This document shows positions 10,383 through 19,236 of a stretch of DNA of 64,000 nt, piece after piece; position 1 is the stretch's first letter; each line of letters opens with the position of its first letter. This stretch comes from Bacteroidaceae bacterium (GTDB lineage Bacteria; Bacteroidota; Bacteroidia; Bacteroidales; Bacteroidaceae): positions 150,902 through 214,901 of the forward strand of contig JAFQBB010000036.1 in the NCBI GenBank assembly GCA_017416805.1, read 5' to 3'. A model generated the notes under the pieces. It did not search any database. It worked only from the letters and a program-made list of their open reading frames with translations, and was not told the origin of the DNA. Made by a program: the position numbers and the translations under genes.

Positions 10383-10390
10383 CAAAATTA
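10383..10390 (-). promoter_or_regulatory. -7 box (TAATTTTG) for proS
   Basis: Minus-strand TAATTTTG, 45 bases upstream of the proS ATG. Confidence 0.55.
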
Positions 10391-10474
10391 CTAAAATAAA
10401 TAGATATATAACAGTAATTGGGTTAACAAAATATTTTTTTTGGTTATTTCTGAGGTAATAATTACAATGTTTGT

Positions 10475-10482
10475 TATATTTG
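10475..10482 (+). promoter_or_regulatory. -7 box (TATATTTG) for the OmpA-family gene
   Basis: TATATTTG, 44 bases before the ATG at 10526. Confidence 0.6.
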
Positions 10483-10525
10483 CACCCAAATTTATTTTAT
10501 TAATAAAATTTGAAAAACAAACAAA

Positions 10526-11194
10526 ATGAAGAAGACTAAATTTATGGCCCTGTTGATGAGCGGTCTGCTCGTATTGGGTAGCTGTGGTATGAACAACACA
10601 GCAAAGGGAGGTTTGATTGGTGCAGGTGGTGGCGCTGCCCTCGGTGCTTTGGTTGGCAAAATGGCTGGTAATACAGCTGTTGGTGCTGCTATCGGTACTG
10701 CTGTAGGTGCTGGAGCCGGTGTACTTATCGGACGTAAAATGGATAAGGCCAAGGCCGAAGCCGAGAAGATTGCTGCTGCTCAGGTAGAGAGCGTACAGGA
10801 TGCTAACGGTTTGCAGGCTGTGAAGGTCACTTTCGATAGTGGTATCTTGTTCGACCTCAATTCCAGTACTTTGAAGAGTGCAGCCCGTAACTCACTCACT
10901 GAGTTCTCTAACGTGTTGAAGGGTAATACCAATATGGATGTGGCTATCTTCGGCCATACTGACAAGACTGGTACCTTGGAAGTTAACCAACGCATCTCTC
11001 TGCAACGCGCACAAGCAGTTCAGAGCTATTTGAAAGGTCAAGGAGTTTCTGCCGGCCAGATGGTAACTGTAGAAGGACGTGATTACCAAGAGTACGACGA
11101 AAGCAAAAGTGCTGCCGAAAACCGTCGCGTAGAGATTTATCTCTATGCCTCAAAAGAAATGATTGAAGCTGCCAACAACGGTACACTTCAATAA
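10526..11194 (+). CDS. OmpA-family lipoprotein with glycine-zipper segment
   Basis: The 222-residue protein begins with a lipoprotein signal and lipobox 'LVLGSC'. A glycine-zipper membrane segment follows ('GGLIGAGGGAALGALVGK...GAAIGTAVGAGAGVLIG', about 27-72). The C-terminal OmpA domain (about 95-210) has 'FDLNSSTLKSAARNSL', 'IFGHTDKTGTLEVNQRISLQRAQAVQSYL' and 'AENRRVEIYL', which bind peptidoglycan diaminopimelate. The layout resembles the YiaD-type outer-membrane-to-wall linker. It appears monocistronic. Confidence 0.92.
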   Translation: MKKTKFMALLMSGLLVLGSCGMNNTAKGGLIGAGGGAALGALVGKMAGNTAVGAAIGTAVGAGAGVLIGRKMDKAKAEAEKIAAAQVESVQDANGLQAVKVTFDSGILFDLNSSTLKSAARNSLTEFSNVLKGNTNMDVAIFGHTDKTGTLEVNQRISLQRAQAVQSYLKGQGVSAGQMVTVEGRDYQEYDESKSAAENRRVEIYLYASKEMIEAANNGTLQ

Positions 11195-11220
11195 AAAAAG
11201 AATCAGTTTTTTATAAAGTG

Positions 11221-11288
11221 AATTCGCGGATTGCGCGGGCTTTGAATTTAAGAATTCAACATTCACAAGCCCAGGTAATCCGCGAATT
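11221..11288. repeat. three-tier perfect inverted repeat between ompA-like gene and mtgA
   Basis: Three nested perfect arms are visible: 11221-11232 with 11277-11288 (AATTCGCGGATT / AATCCGCGAATT), 11237-11242 with 11267-11272 (GGGCTT / AAGCCC), and 11242-11248 with 11253-11259 (TTGAATT / AATTCAA). It may terminate the upstream gene, though the T tract is poor. The outer arm resembles the core of the MITE-like repeat at 21355-21498. Confidence 0.8.
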
Positions 11289-11325
11289 TCATTTCCTGTT
11301 CACTCAAAGAAAACGATAGAAAATA

Positions 11326-12012
11326 ATGAAAAGATACATTAAAATTATACGTGTTCTGTTTCTCTTTTTTATTATCTCAACTGTTGGTTCTGTGATAATC
11401 TATCGTTTTGTACCTGTATATTACACTCCATTGATGATTATTCGTTGTTGGCAACAAAAGATGGAAGGAAAACCTGTCAAGCTAAAACATCAATGGGTTT
11501 CACGTGAACATATTTCTCCACATTTGCCAATGGCTGTCATTGCATCAGAGGACAATCTTTTTGCAGAACATCATGGTTTTGATTTCAATCAAATAAAAAA
11601 AGCCATTCAAGAAAACAAGCAAAGGAAACGCCGCAGGGGAGCAAGTACCATCAGCCAACAAACTGCCAAAAATGTATTCTTATGGCCATCGTCTGATTGG
11701 TTACGCAAAGGGTTGGAAGCCTACTTCACAATACTTATCGAGTTGTTTTGGGATAAAGAACGTATTATGGAAGTTTATCTCAACTCCATTGAAATGGGAA
11801 ATGGAATTTATGGGGCAGAGGCTGTGGCAAAAGAACATTTCAACACAAAGGCTGAATCTCTTAACCGCTCGCAATGTGCGTTGATTGCCGCATCACTTCC
11901 TAACCCATTAAGACTTAATTCTGCCGCACCTTCATCCTATATGCAGAAACGCAAACAGAAAATTCTTAAACTCATGAATCAGATAAAGCCTTTTTCCATG
12001 AATCAGGAGTAA
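11326..12012 (+). CDS. mtgA: monofunctional peptidoglycan glycosyltransferase (GT51)
   Basis: One N-terminal membrane anchor (about 10-30) precedes the GT51 domain, which polymerises lipid II into glycan strands. Visible motifs in order are '[14 protein letters not shown]' with the catalytic Glu, '[15 protein letters not shown]', '[13 protein letters not shown]', '[25 protein letters not shown]' and '[13 protein letters not shown]'. Length 228 fits MtgA. There is no transpeptidase domain. Confidence 0.95.
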   Translation: MKRYIKIIRVLFLFFIISTVGSVIIYRFVPVYYTPLMIIRCWQQKMEGKPVKLKHQWVSREHISPHLPMAVIASEDNLFAEHHGFDFNQIKKAIQENKQRKRRRGASTISQQTAKNVFLWPSSDWLRKGLEAYFTILIELFWDKERIMEVYLNSIEMGNGIYGAEAVAKEHFNTKAESLNRSQCALIAASLPNPLRLNSAAPSSYMQKRKQKILKLMNQIKPFSMNQE

Positions 12013-12387
12013 CCCTTATCTATCTCCTCCCCCTCCCCTCTTAATGACATTAAACAAATAAAAAAAGAGACCCCGCATCACTGTGGAATCTCTCGTAAAG
12101 TATTTCTACTTGGTACTAACTTTTTTAAGGTAAAAAGATTGTTTTAGGATAACGATGGCAAAAGTACTCCTTTTGTGCGTAGTAGCCAAAATAAAAAACA
12201 TGTTATATAACATACGTGTAAAAATATACGGACAAATCGTTGTTTCTTATCACCTGTTGGAAATGGTATCGGAATACGCGTGCGCGAACCTTTTATTAAA
12301 TAAAAGTATGCTAATATGGGGAGAATCTGCAAATAAATGATTAATTTTGCACTCTCAAAAAAGTGAATAAAAAATATACTTACTGAT
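12013..12387. other. 375-base spacer before glnS
   Basis: No convincing gene is seen. A 61-codon frame at 12155-12340 lacks a recognisable domain. The stretch holds a weak hairpin near 12065-12096, a 14-bp perfect palindrome ATGTTATATAACAT at 12200-12213, and the glnS -7 box. Confidence 0.6.
12342..12349 (+). promoter_or_regulatory. -7 box (TAATTTTG) for glnS
   Basis: TAATTTTG, 39 bases before the ATG at 12388. Confidence 0.55.
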
Positions 12388-14133
12388 ATGGTTGAAAATA
12401 TTGCAACAGAAAACATGGAGAAGAAAAGCCTGAACTTTATAGAACAGGCTATCGAAAAAGATTTGAAAGAAGGTAAGAATGGAGGACGTGTACAGACACG
12501 TTTTCCGCCCGAACCTAACGGATATCTGCACATTGGACATGCAAAAGCCATTTGTATGGATTTTGGTGCTGCAGCCCGTTATGGCGGTGTTTGTAACCTG
12601 CGTTTCGATGATACCAATCCTACTAAAGAAGATACGGAGTATGTAGAGGCAATCAAGGAAGACATCCAATGGTTAGGTTTCCAATGGGGAAATGAATATT
12701 ATGCCAGCGATTATTTCCAGCAGTTGTGGGACTTTGCCATACAACTTATCAAAGAAGGAAAAGCTTATATTGATGAACAGACGGCCGAGGAAATAGCCCA
12801 ACAAAAAGGTACTCCTACCCTACCCGGTACTGATAGTCCTTATCGTAACCGTCCTGTTGAAGAGAGTCTGGCCTTGTTCGAAAAGATGAATACAGGTGAA
12901 ATAGAGGAAGGCCGTATGGTGCTTCGTGCCAAAATTGACATGGCAAGTCCCAATATGCACTTCCGTGACCCTATCATCTACCGTGTGGTAAATCATCCTC
13001 ATCATCGCACAGGTACAACCTGGAAGGCCTATCCCATGTATGATTTTGCTCATGGACAAAGTGATTTCTTTGAAGGAGTCACCCATTCACTCTGTACGTT
13101 GGAGTTTGTTCCCCATCGTCCGCTTTATGACCTTTTTGTTGATTGGGTAAAGAATGGTGAAGACCTTGACGACAACCGTCCTCGTCAGTATGAGTTCAAC
13201 AAACTGAATCTCAACTATACCCTCATGAGCAAGCGCAACCTGCTGATTCTTGTAAAAGAAGGATTGGTCAATGGTTGGGATGATCCTCGTATGCCTACAA
13301 TCTGTGGATTCCGTCGTCGCGGATATTCCCCAGAAAGTATTCGTAACTTTGTTGACAAAATTGGTTATACGACATACGATGCGCTGAATGATTTTGCATT
13401 GCTCGAAAGTGCTGTGCGCGATGACCTGAACCAACGTGCTACCCGAGTGAGCGCCGTACTTGACCCCGTAAAACTTGTCATAACCAATTATCCCGAAGAC
13501 AAGGTTGAAATGCTTACTGCCGTAAATAACCCTGAAAACGAGGCTGACGGCACACATGAGGTTGAATTCAGTCGTGAACTCTGGATTGAGCGCGATGATT
13601 TCATGGAAGTTGCAGAAAAGAAATTCATGCGCTTGGCTCCAGGCAAGGAGGTTCGTCTGAAGAATGCCTATATCATCAAGTGTGACGAGAATCATCCTTG
13701 CGACAAGGACGAAGAAGGCCGTGTGACAACCATTTATTGCACTTACGATCCCGACACACGTAGCGGACAACCAGGTGCCGATCGCAAGATTAAAGGAAAA
13801 ACTCTTCATTGGGTCAGCTGTTCTCATTGCTTGAAAGCCGAAGTGCGCCTTTATGACCGTTTGTGGACTGCCGAAAATCCACGCGATGAATTGGCTGCTA
13901 TTCGTGAAGCGAAGAATTGCGATGCTTTGGAAGCCATGAAAGAGATGATAAATCCTGACTCTCTGAAAGTGCTCACCAATTGCTATGTAGAGAAATTCCT
14001 GGCTACAGCCAAGCCTCTTGATTATTTGCAATTCCAACGCATCGGCTATTTTAATGTAGATAAAGATTCAACCCCTGACCGCCTTGTCTTCAATCGCACT
14101 GTAGGGTTGAAGGATACATGGAATAAGAAGTGA
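12388..14133 (+). CDS. glnS: glutaminyl-tRNA synthetase
   Basis: The 581-residue class I synthetase charges tRNA(Gln). HIGH is at residues 48-51 ('PPEPNGYLHIGHAKA'), and the KMSKS-equivalent 'LMSKRNLL' is near 278. The GlnRS/GluRS-type catalytic core is followed by a beta-barrel anticodon domain. The string 'RFDDTNPTKEDTEYVEAIKEDIQWLG' is characteristic of GlnRS. ATG 12388 is used; a second in-frame ATG at 12415 is a possible alternative. Direct glutaminylation means the amidotransferase route need not supply Gln-tRNA(Gln). Confidence 0.97.
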   Translation: MVENIATENMEKKSLNFIEQAIEKDLKEGKNGGRVQTRFPPEPNGYLHIGHAKAICMDFGAAARYGGVCNLRFDDTNPTKEDTEYVEAIKEDIQWLGFQWGNEYYASDYFQQLWDFAIQLIKEGKAYIDEQTAEEIAQQKGTPTLPGTDSPYRNRPVEESLALFEKMNTGEIEEGRMVLRAKIDMASPNMHFRDPIIYRVVNHPHHRTGTTWKAYPMYDFAHGQSDFFEGVTHSLCTLEFVPHRPLYDLFVDWVKNGEDLDDNRPRQYEFNKLNLNYTLMSKRNLLILVKEGLVNGWDDPRMPTICGFRRRGYSPESIRNFVDKIGYTTYDALNDFALLESAVRDDLNQRATRVSAVLDPVKLVITNYPEDKVEMLTAVNNPENEADGTHEVEFSRELWIERDDFMEVAEKKFMRLAPGKEVRLKNAYIIKCDENHPCDKDEEGRVTTIYCTYDPDTRSGQPGADRKIKGKTLHWVSCSHCLKAEVRLYDRLWTAENPRDELAAIREAKNCDALEAMKEMINPDSLKVLTNCYVEKFLATAKPLDYLQFQRIGYFNVDKDSTPDRLVFNRTVGLKDTWNKK

Positions 14134-14135
14134 TG

Positions 14136-14245
14136 AGTGACGAGCTACGAGTTACGAGTTACAAGCTACGAGTTACGAGTTACAAGTTACAAGTGACAAG
14201 CTACAAGTTACAAGTACCATGCGGCACAAAACTCGTAGCTTGTCG
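14136..14245. repeat. GAGTTAC/AAGCTAC word-repeat tract upstream of TPR gene
   Basis: About 110 bases are built from permuted words (GAGCTAC, GAGTTAC, AAGTTAC, AAGCTAC, AAGTGAC), ending with CATGCGGCAC at 14218-14227 and an inverted word copy (CTCGTAGCTTGTCG). The same word family and the same decamer CATGCGGCAC recur after dedA, so the TPR-dedA pair is bracketed. Confidence 0.8.
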
Positions 14246-14262
14246 CTGACAACTAAAAGACA

Positions 14263-15360
14263 ATGACTGAAAAAGACTATAGTTCCTACTTCGAACAGCC
14301 GGACTTCAAGGCCGTACTTGCACGCTACGAAGCAATGGCGGACACTGGGGAGAAATCTTATTTCGACCCCGAACAACTGACCGACATTGCAGAGTATTAT
14401 GCCACCCGTAACCGTGAGCAAGATGCCGAACAAGTCATTGAATATGCCTTGGCCATGCACCCCGGAAGCACCGACCCGCTTATCTTCCGGGCACGTACAT
14501 ACATGCTTAGGGGTGATTTGAAGACTGCCCGTCTGGTTGCAGAATCCATTCCAGATCAGACAGACCGTGAAGTGACATTCCTTTATGCAGAACTGATGCT
14601 CAACGAAGGACGTCATGCCGACGCCCATCATCTGTTGGTCAAGGAATTGTTGGCCAACGAAACATCGCATCGGGAATATGCACTCACCGTACAGGATATC
14701 ACAGAGCTCTATCTTGACTACAACTACACACATGAAGCAGCCATGCTGGCCGAAGCGACCCTCAACAGGGCACAACGCGAAAAATGGGAACTGCCCACCA
14801 GACTGATGGTACAAAATCTGGCAGCAGAATGCCTGCGCGATGACGGCCAATACGCAGCAGCCTCGGTCGAACTCAACATGATGCTTGACGAAGACCCATA
14901 CAATCTGGACTATTGGTTGAATCTGGGAAATGTCTATAATCAGATGGAGCAATTTGACGATGCCATCGAAGCGCTCGACTTTGCTCTTGCCATTAATCCC
15001 GATTGCCTCGATGCACTCTTTGCCAAAGGACATTCCTATGCCCTGTTGGGCAATGAGGAAAAGGCCCTCAAGCTCTACACCACTTGTCTGGAGCGGGGCT
15101 ATGACAAGTCATTGGTCTGTTATACCTGCGGTGTGATGGAGACGGCTTTAGGGCTCCATGCCGAAGCTATCAGCCATCTGACATACGCTCACTCTGTGTA
15201 TGGCGACCTCTCTGCCTACTCTTTTTCCATCTGCTTCAATCTGGCCCTCTCCTATATTGAAACCGGAGATATGAAGCGTGCGGCCGAGTACTATCATCGC
15301 GCATTCAAGATAGACCCGAACGATGATGGTCTGACCGACCTGCTCCAACGGCTAAGTTAG
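14263..15360 (+). CDS. tetratricopeptide-repeat protein
   Basis: The 365-residue protein has no signal peptide, so it is probably cytoplasmic. TPR-like helical pairs run through its length; the clearest are 'DYWLNLGNVYNQMEQFDDAIEALDFALAINPDCLDALFAKGHSYALLGNEEKALKLY' (about 215-275) and 'AYSFSICFNLALSYIETGDMKRAAEYYHRAFKIDPND' near the end. It is a scaffold-type protein without a visible enzymatic domain. It lies 39 bases upstream of dedA on the same strand, so the two probably form an operon. Confidence 0.85.
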   Translation: MTEKDYSSYFEQPDFKAVLARYEAMADTGEKSYFDPEQLTDIAEYYATRNREQDAEQVIEYALAMHPGSTDPLIFRARTYMLRGDLKTARLVAESIPDQTDREVTFLYAELMLNEGRHADAHHLLVKELLANETSHREYALTVQDITELYLDYNYTHEAAMLAEATLNRAQREKWELPTRLMVQNLAAECLRDDGQYAAASVELNMMLDEDPYNLDYWLNLGNVYNQMEQFDDAIEALDFALAINPDCLDALFAKGHSYALLGNEEKALKLYTTCLERGYDKSLVCYTCGVMETALGLHAEAISHLTYAHSVYGDLSAYSFSICFNLALSYIETGDMKRAAEYYHRAFKIDPNDDGLTDLLQRLS

Positions 15361-15399
15361 CGATTGCCTTAATTCATAAATCATAATTATTATCATTCC

Positions 15400-16053
15400 G
15401 TGGAATCTGTAGCATTCATACAATGGTGTCTCGATCACCTCAACTATTGGACCATCACCCTGCTGATGGCCATCGAAAGTTCATTCATCCCCTTCCCATC
15501 GGAAGTCGTAGTCCCACCTGCCGCGTGGAAAGCAGCCGCAGGAAGCGGAGGTCTCAACGTCTGGCTGGTAGTGCTCTTTGCTACCGTAGGTGCCAATATC
15601 GGTGCCCTGATCAATTACTATCTGGCCAAATGGCTCGGACGCCCCATCGTTTACAAATTCGCAAACAGCCGTTTCGGCCACATGTGTCTTATTGACGAGG
15701 CCAAAGTGAAACATGCCGAAGAGTTCTTCGAAAAGCACGGAGCCGTAGCCACCTTCATCGGCCGCCTGATACCCGCCGTGCGCCAGCTCATCTCCATCCC
15801 GGCCGGACTGGCCCGCATGAAGCTCACCACCTTCCTCCTTTTCACCACCTTGGGTGCAGGCATCTGGAATGCCGTTCTGGCCGCCATCGGATATTACCTC
15901 TCCAAAGTGCCAGGCATAGAGACAGAGGAGCAACTCCTCGAGAAGGTCAACGAGTATAGCCATGAGATAGGACTCGTCTGCATTGTGCTTGCCATCTTCG
16001 TCGTGGGCTTCCTCATTTATAAAGGTACGGCAGGCCACAAAAAGGGCAGATAG
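15400..16053 (+). CDS. DedA/SNARE-associated-family membrane protein (GTG start)
   Basis: The 217-residue protein has about five membrane segments and the DedA-family pattern: 'IESSFIPFPSEVVVPPAAWKAA' near the start and 'FFEKHGAVATFIGRLIPAVRQLISIPAGLARMKLTTFLLFTTLGAGIWN' in the middle (the R..P[AVG]xR...P.G loop). DedA proteins flip lipid carriers such as undecaprenyl phosphate or phospholipids. The start is GTG at 15400, as no ATG fits. Such a flippase supports wall and capsule synthesis, but no direct link is seen. Confidence 0.93.
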   Translation: MESVAFIQWCLDHLNYWTITLLMAIESSFIPFPSEVVVPPAAWKAAAGSGGLNVWLVVLFATVGANIGALINYYLAKWLGRPIVYKFANSRFGHMCLIDEAKVKHAEEFFEKHGAVATFIGRLIPAVRQLISIPAGLARMKLTTFLLFTTLGAGIWNAVLAAIGYYLSKVPGIETEEQLLEKVNEYSHEIGLVCIVLAIFVVGFLIYKGTAGHKKGR

Positions 16054-16054
16054 T

Positions 16055-16124
16055 GACTAGCTACGAGCTACGAGTGACTAGCTACTAGCTACTAGTGACT
16101 AGCTACTAGTGAGCCATGCGGCAC
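16055..16124. repeat. ACTAGCTAC/GAGCTAC word-repeat tract
   Basis: Tandem words GACTAGCTAC, TACTAGC and TACGAG end with CATGCGGCAC (16115-16124), the decamer that also closes the tract at 14136-14245. Confidence 0.8.
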
Positions 16125-16133
16125 TAACCCTTT

Positions 16134-16300
16134 GAGAAGGTTTAAAGTTTAAAGTCCAAAAGGGAGGTGATTTGAACCTTAAACTTTAAGCCTTGAACTT
16201 TAAACCTTGAACCTTAAACCTTGAACCTTAAACTTTAAGCCTTGAACTTTAAGCCTTGAACCTTGAACTTTAAACCTTAAACCTTGAACCTTGAACAATA
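16134..16300. repeat. AACCTTGAACCTTAAA word-repeat tract
   Basis: About 165 bases of permuted 7-8-base words (CCTTAAA, CTTTAAG, CCTTGAA) recur with irregular order. The tract is noncoding. Confidence 0.85.
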
Positions 16301-16470
16301 CCCCAACCACCAAACCTGTCTGCGACAGTCAAATCGTAAACCCAAAGCGAATAGTCACTATGCGAATGAACAAAAACGGCCCTTCTCGTGTTATCTATCT
16401 GTGTTTTTCATAGTAATAGATTTTAGATTCCCGAGGAGAGCTGTTTGCGATGAATCGTTCCCCTTACCTT
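16301..16470. other. spacer with no recognisable gene
   Basis: Nothing recognisable lies between the word tract and the terminator at 16471. The frame at 16284-16472 starts inside the repeat tract and has no domain. Confidence 0.5.
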
Positions 16471-16504
16471 AAAAAGCCGGATCATAGCGATGATTCGGCT
16501 TTTT
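16471..16504. terminator. rho-independent terminator, probably of the TPR-dedA operon
   Basis: A hairpin of about 14 bp with one G-T mismatch (16472-16485 with 16491-16504) has A and T runs at its ends, usable from either strand. Confidence 0.75.
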
Positions 16505-16628
16505 GGTCTTATACCATACATACTATTCTCACCATGGATACACTTTTCAAGTTTGAACCATTCTATCCACTCGCGTTTGCAATGCGGAAGTCAAATGAGT
16601 ATAGACATCCCTAATGACATTAAAATGG

Positions 16629-16681
16629 AATCCCCGCCCCTACCCTTATGGAGACTTCTCCATGGGCAGAGGGCGGGGATT
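16629..16681. terminator. strong GC-rich terminator of the LRR gene
   Basis: The outer stem AATCCCCGCCC / GGGCGGGGATT (16629-16639 with 16671-16681) continues into an inner 6-bp stem ATGGAG / CTCCAT (16648-16653 with 16658-16663). It sits 20 bases downstream of the minus-strand LRR stop. Confidence 0.85.
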
Positions 16682-16701
16682 GCCTCGTTCACGTTATCGG
16701 T

Positions 16702-19236
16702 TTATCGGACAATCATCTTTTTGCCGTTTATGATGTAGATACCGGCTGGAAGTTCCTCCTTAATGTTCTCTACAGGAATCTGTGTCTTTATGCGTACACC
16801 TTGCAGGGTATAGACGTCAACGGGTTTGGTTGGAGCACTGGAAGTTCCGCTCAATACCTCTTTGATGCCGCTTACTTCCTCAAGGAAGAAGAAGTCCCTC
16901 CATTGGTCTGCAGCCTGATAAGCCGCTTTGCTTCCTTCAACGACTTTCAGCGTACAGTTCCACTTGTTGATGTCGTCCAGTGCCTGTGTGCCGCATGTGG
17001 GAGGCACGGTGGCCAGACTCGTCAGTTGCGTCATGTTCGTGCAATCCGAGAATGCCTCCTGTCCGATGCTCGCCACATTCTTTCCGAAAGCAAAGCTCTC
17101 AAGGCTGCTACATCCGCTGAAGGCCCAGTCGCCAATGGTTGTCACTCCATTGCCTATGCTTACGTTCTTCAGTGCCGTACATCCATAGAACTCGTTGTCA
17201 TAGACTGCTTCCTCCTTGTCACCTATCACCACGCTGCGCAACGAGGTGTTGCGGTAGAAGGGCGAATACCCCTTGGCGCTCGAAGTGTTGTACGAAATCT
17301 TTCCACCGATATAGACGGAGTCAAGCGGACAGTCGGCAAACAAAGGCGAAGAGCCGTTTGAACCAAGCGTCAATGCCCCGGTGCGGTTTTCAATGATGAC
17401 ATCTGCTAAGGAGGAACAGTTCTGGAAGGTATAGTTTCCGATTGTTGCTACAGAATTGGAGATGCTAATGCACGCAAGGTCTGAACATCCCATAAACGTA
17501 TTGTCTCCTATACTTGTTACCGATTGCGGAATGACGATCTTTGGTAGCGAAGAACAACCACTGAAAGCATAGTTTCCTATGGTCGATACTTTGTTACCGA
17601 ATGTCACTTCCTTCAGCGATGAACATCCGCTGAATGTTTGTGGCTCAATCTTGGAGATTCCATTCCCAATCTTTAGTGCTTGGGCTGACGAACAACCATA
17701 GAAGGCTTTGGTTGCCAAATCTTTTACAGAATTGGGGATGGTGATATTCTCCAACGAAGAGCACCCACTGAAGGCCGACTCTCCAATGCCGGTCACTTCC
17801 TCGCCAATTGTGGCAGTTTTCATCTTGGCACATCCCTCAAACGCGTTGTTCTCTATCTTTCCTTTGTTGAAAATCGTACCTTCTTTTATGCCACACTTGG
17901 CAAAAGCATTTGATGCAACGTTTCCTACATTGGTCAATGTTACGGAATTCAGATTATCGCAACCATAAAAAGCCTCTGTTCCTATATAACCATTATTGCT
18001 GGCTGTTACAGTTTGAAGGTTGTCACAACCATAAAAAGCCTTTGTTCCTATATAACCTTTATTGCTGGCTGTTACAGTTTGGAGGTTGTCACAATCATAG
18101 AACGCTTGTAGACCGATATATCCTTGATTGGAAATTATTGCTTCTTTCAAACCGGAATTAGCGAACGCATTTGCTTCTATATTTCCCATGTTGGATAATG
18201 TTACAGTGTTCAGACTTTTGCAACCATAAAAAGCCTCTGTAGCTATATGACCTTTATTGCAGGCTGTTACAGTTTGGAGGTTGTCACAATTATAGAAAGC
18301 TTGATATGGGATATCTCCATTGTAACTGGCAGTTACATTTTTTACAAAATTATTCCCATAAAAAACATAAGGCTTGATATTCTGCACCTTCATCTCTATT
18401 CCTTTGAAAGATACGGTTGGAGCAATAGTTACATCTGATGCAGTACTGTCATAGTTGCAACTGATGGCATCGCATGTACGTGCTGCCATATCTACAGGTA
18501 CATATTTTACCCCATCAACATCGAACATGGAGCTAAGGTAAGGATAGACTTCCACATTACTTAGTTCTGTATATTGCTCATTGGCTACATAGTTTATCTT
18601 TCCCGAAGCTTCCTTATATCCATCCGGTGGGGTATTGGTCAGCCAAATTGTCTTTGCTGGTGAGTTGTTGATATAACCTGTGATAGTTGTCACTTCCGCA
18701 CCTATGGTAAGGGCTTTCAATGGTGAATCATCAAAATTACCAAAATCCAATTCCTTTCCTTCATAGGTCAGATTAGATAAATTAGAGCAACCATTGAATG
18801 CGTTATCTCCAATACTTGTCACAGAATTGGGGATAGTAATACTTGTAAGACCAGAGCAACCATTGAATGCGTTATCTCCAATACTTGTCACCGAATTGGA
18901 GATAGTGATGTGCGTAAGGTCAGAGCAACCATAGAACGCATAATCTCCAATGCTTGTCACAGAATTAGGAATAGTGATACTTGTAAGATCAAAGTTAAAA
19001 CTGAATGCGCTATTTCCAATACTCGTAACAGAATATGTCTTACTGGCAGACGTTACTGTATTTGGAATTATAACTGTTCCTGCATATCCATAAATATATC
19101 CATATGTCACTTCCACCGTCGAATTCGATGTAATATTGTAATAAATTCCATCCACCTTAAAATCGGCTGCTTTCGCTGAAATACTGCACAATAGCGTGGC
19201 TATTGTAAACAGCGTGGTTTTAAATATTTTTTTCAT
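16702..19236 (-). CDS. BspA-like leucine-rich-repeat surface protein
   Basis: The 844-residue protein has a signal peptide ('TTLFTIATLLCSISAKA'). Many LRR_5/BspA repeats of about 22-23 residues follow ('SVTSIGDNAFNGCSGLTSITIPN'), with a divergent mid-section of Asn/Gly-rich copies ('NLQTVTASNKGYIGTKAF'). It ends with a tail like Bacteroidales C-terminal sorting domains ('VYTLQGVRIKT...LPAGIYIINGKKMIVR'), which suggests export to the surface. BspA relatives bind host matrix proteins or other bacteria; that role is inferred. Its start overlaps the upstream unknown gene by 17 bases, so translation may be coupled. Confidence 0.92.
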   Translation of the reverse strand: MKKIFKTTLFTIATLLCSISAKAADFKVDGIYYNITSNSTVEVTYGYIYGYAGTVIIPNTVTSASKTYSVTSIGNSAFSFNFDLTSITIPNSVTSIGDYAFYGCSDLTHITISNSVTSIGDNAFNGCSGLTSITIPNSVTSIGDNAFNGCSNLSNLTYEGKELDFGNFDDSPLKALTIGAEVTTITGYINNSPAKTIWLTNTPPDGYKEASGKINYVANEQYTELSNVEVYPYLSSMFDVDGVKYVPVDMAARTCDAISCNYDSTASDVTIAPTVSFKGIEMKVQNIKPYVFYGNNFVKNVTASYNGDIPYQAFYNCDNLQTVTACNKGHIATEAFYGCKSLNTVTLSNMGNIEANAFANSGLKEAIISNQGYIGLQAFYDCDNLQTVTASNKGYIGTKAFYGCDNLQTVTASNNGYIGTEAFYGCDNLNSVTLTNVGNVASNAFAKCGIKEGTIFNKGKIENNAFEGCAKMKTATIGEEVTGIGESAFSGCSSLENITIPNSVKDLATKAFYGCSSAQALKIGNGISKIEPQTFSGCSSLKEVTFGNKVSTIGNYAFSGCSSLPKIVIPQSVTSIGDNTFMGCSDLACISISNSVATIGNYTFQNCSSLADVIIENRTGALTLGSNGSSPLFADCPLDSVYIGGKISYNTSSAKGYSPFYRNTSLRSVVIGDKEEAVYDNEFYGCTALKNVSIGNGVTTIGDWAFSGCSSLESFAFGKNVASIGQEAFSDCTNMTQLTSLATVPPTCGTQALDDINKWNCTLKVVEGSKAAYQAADQWRDFFFLEEVSGIKEVLSGTSSAPTKPVDVYTLQGVRIKTQIPVENIKEELPAGIYIINGKKMIVR
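17941..18330. repeat. 66-bp tandem repeats inside the LRR gene
   Basis: Near-identical DNA units carrying GGCTGTTACAGTTT recur at 18001 and 18067 (66-bp period), with a related copy at 18262. They encode 22-residue LRR units, and their DNA-level identity suggests recent duplication. Confidence 0.8.

Noticed and set aside
12155-12340. 61-codon frame upstream of glnS
   Set aside because: No signal, domain or promoter; composition matches noncoding sequence and it contains the palindrome at 12200.
13087-14037. 316-codon minus-strand frame opposite glnS
   Set aside because: Antisense shadow of the synthetase gene; no protein features.
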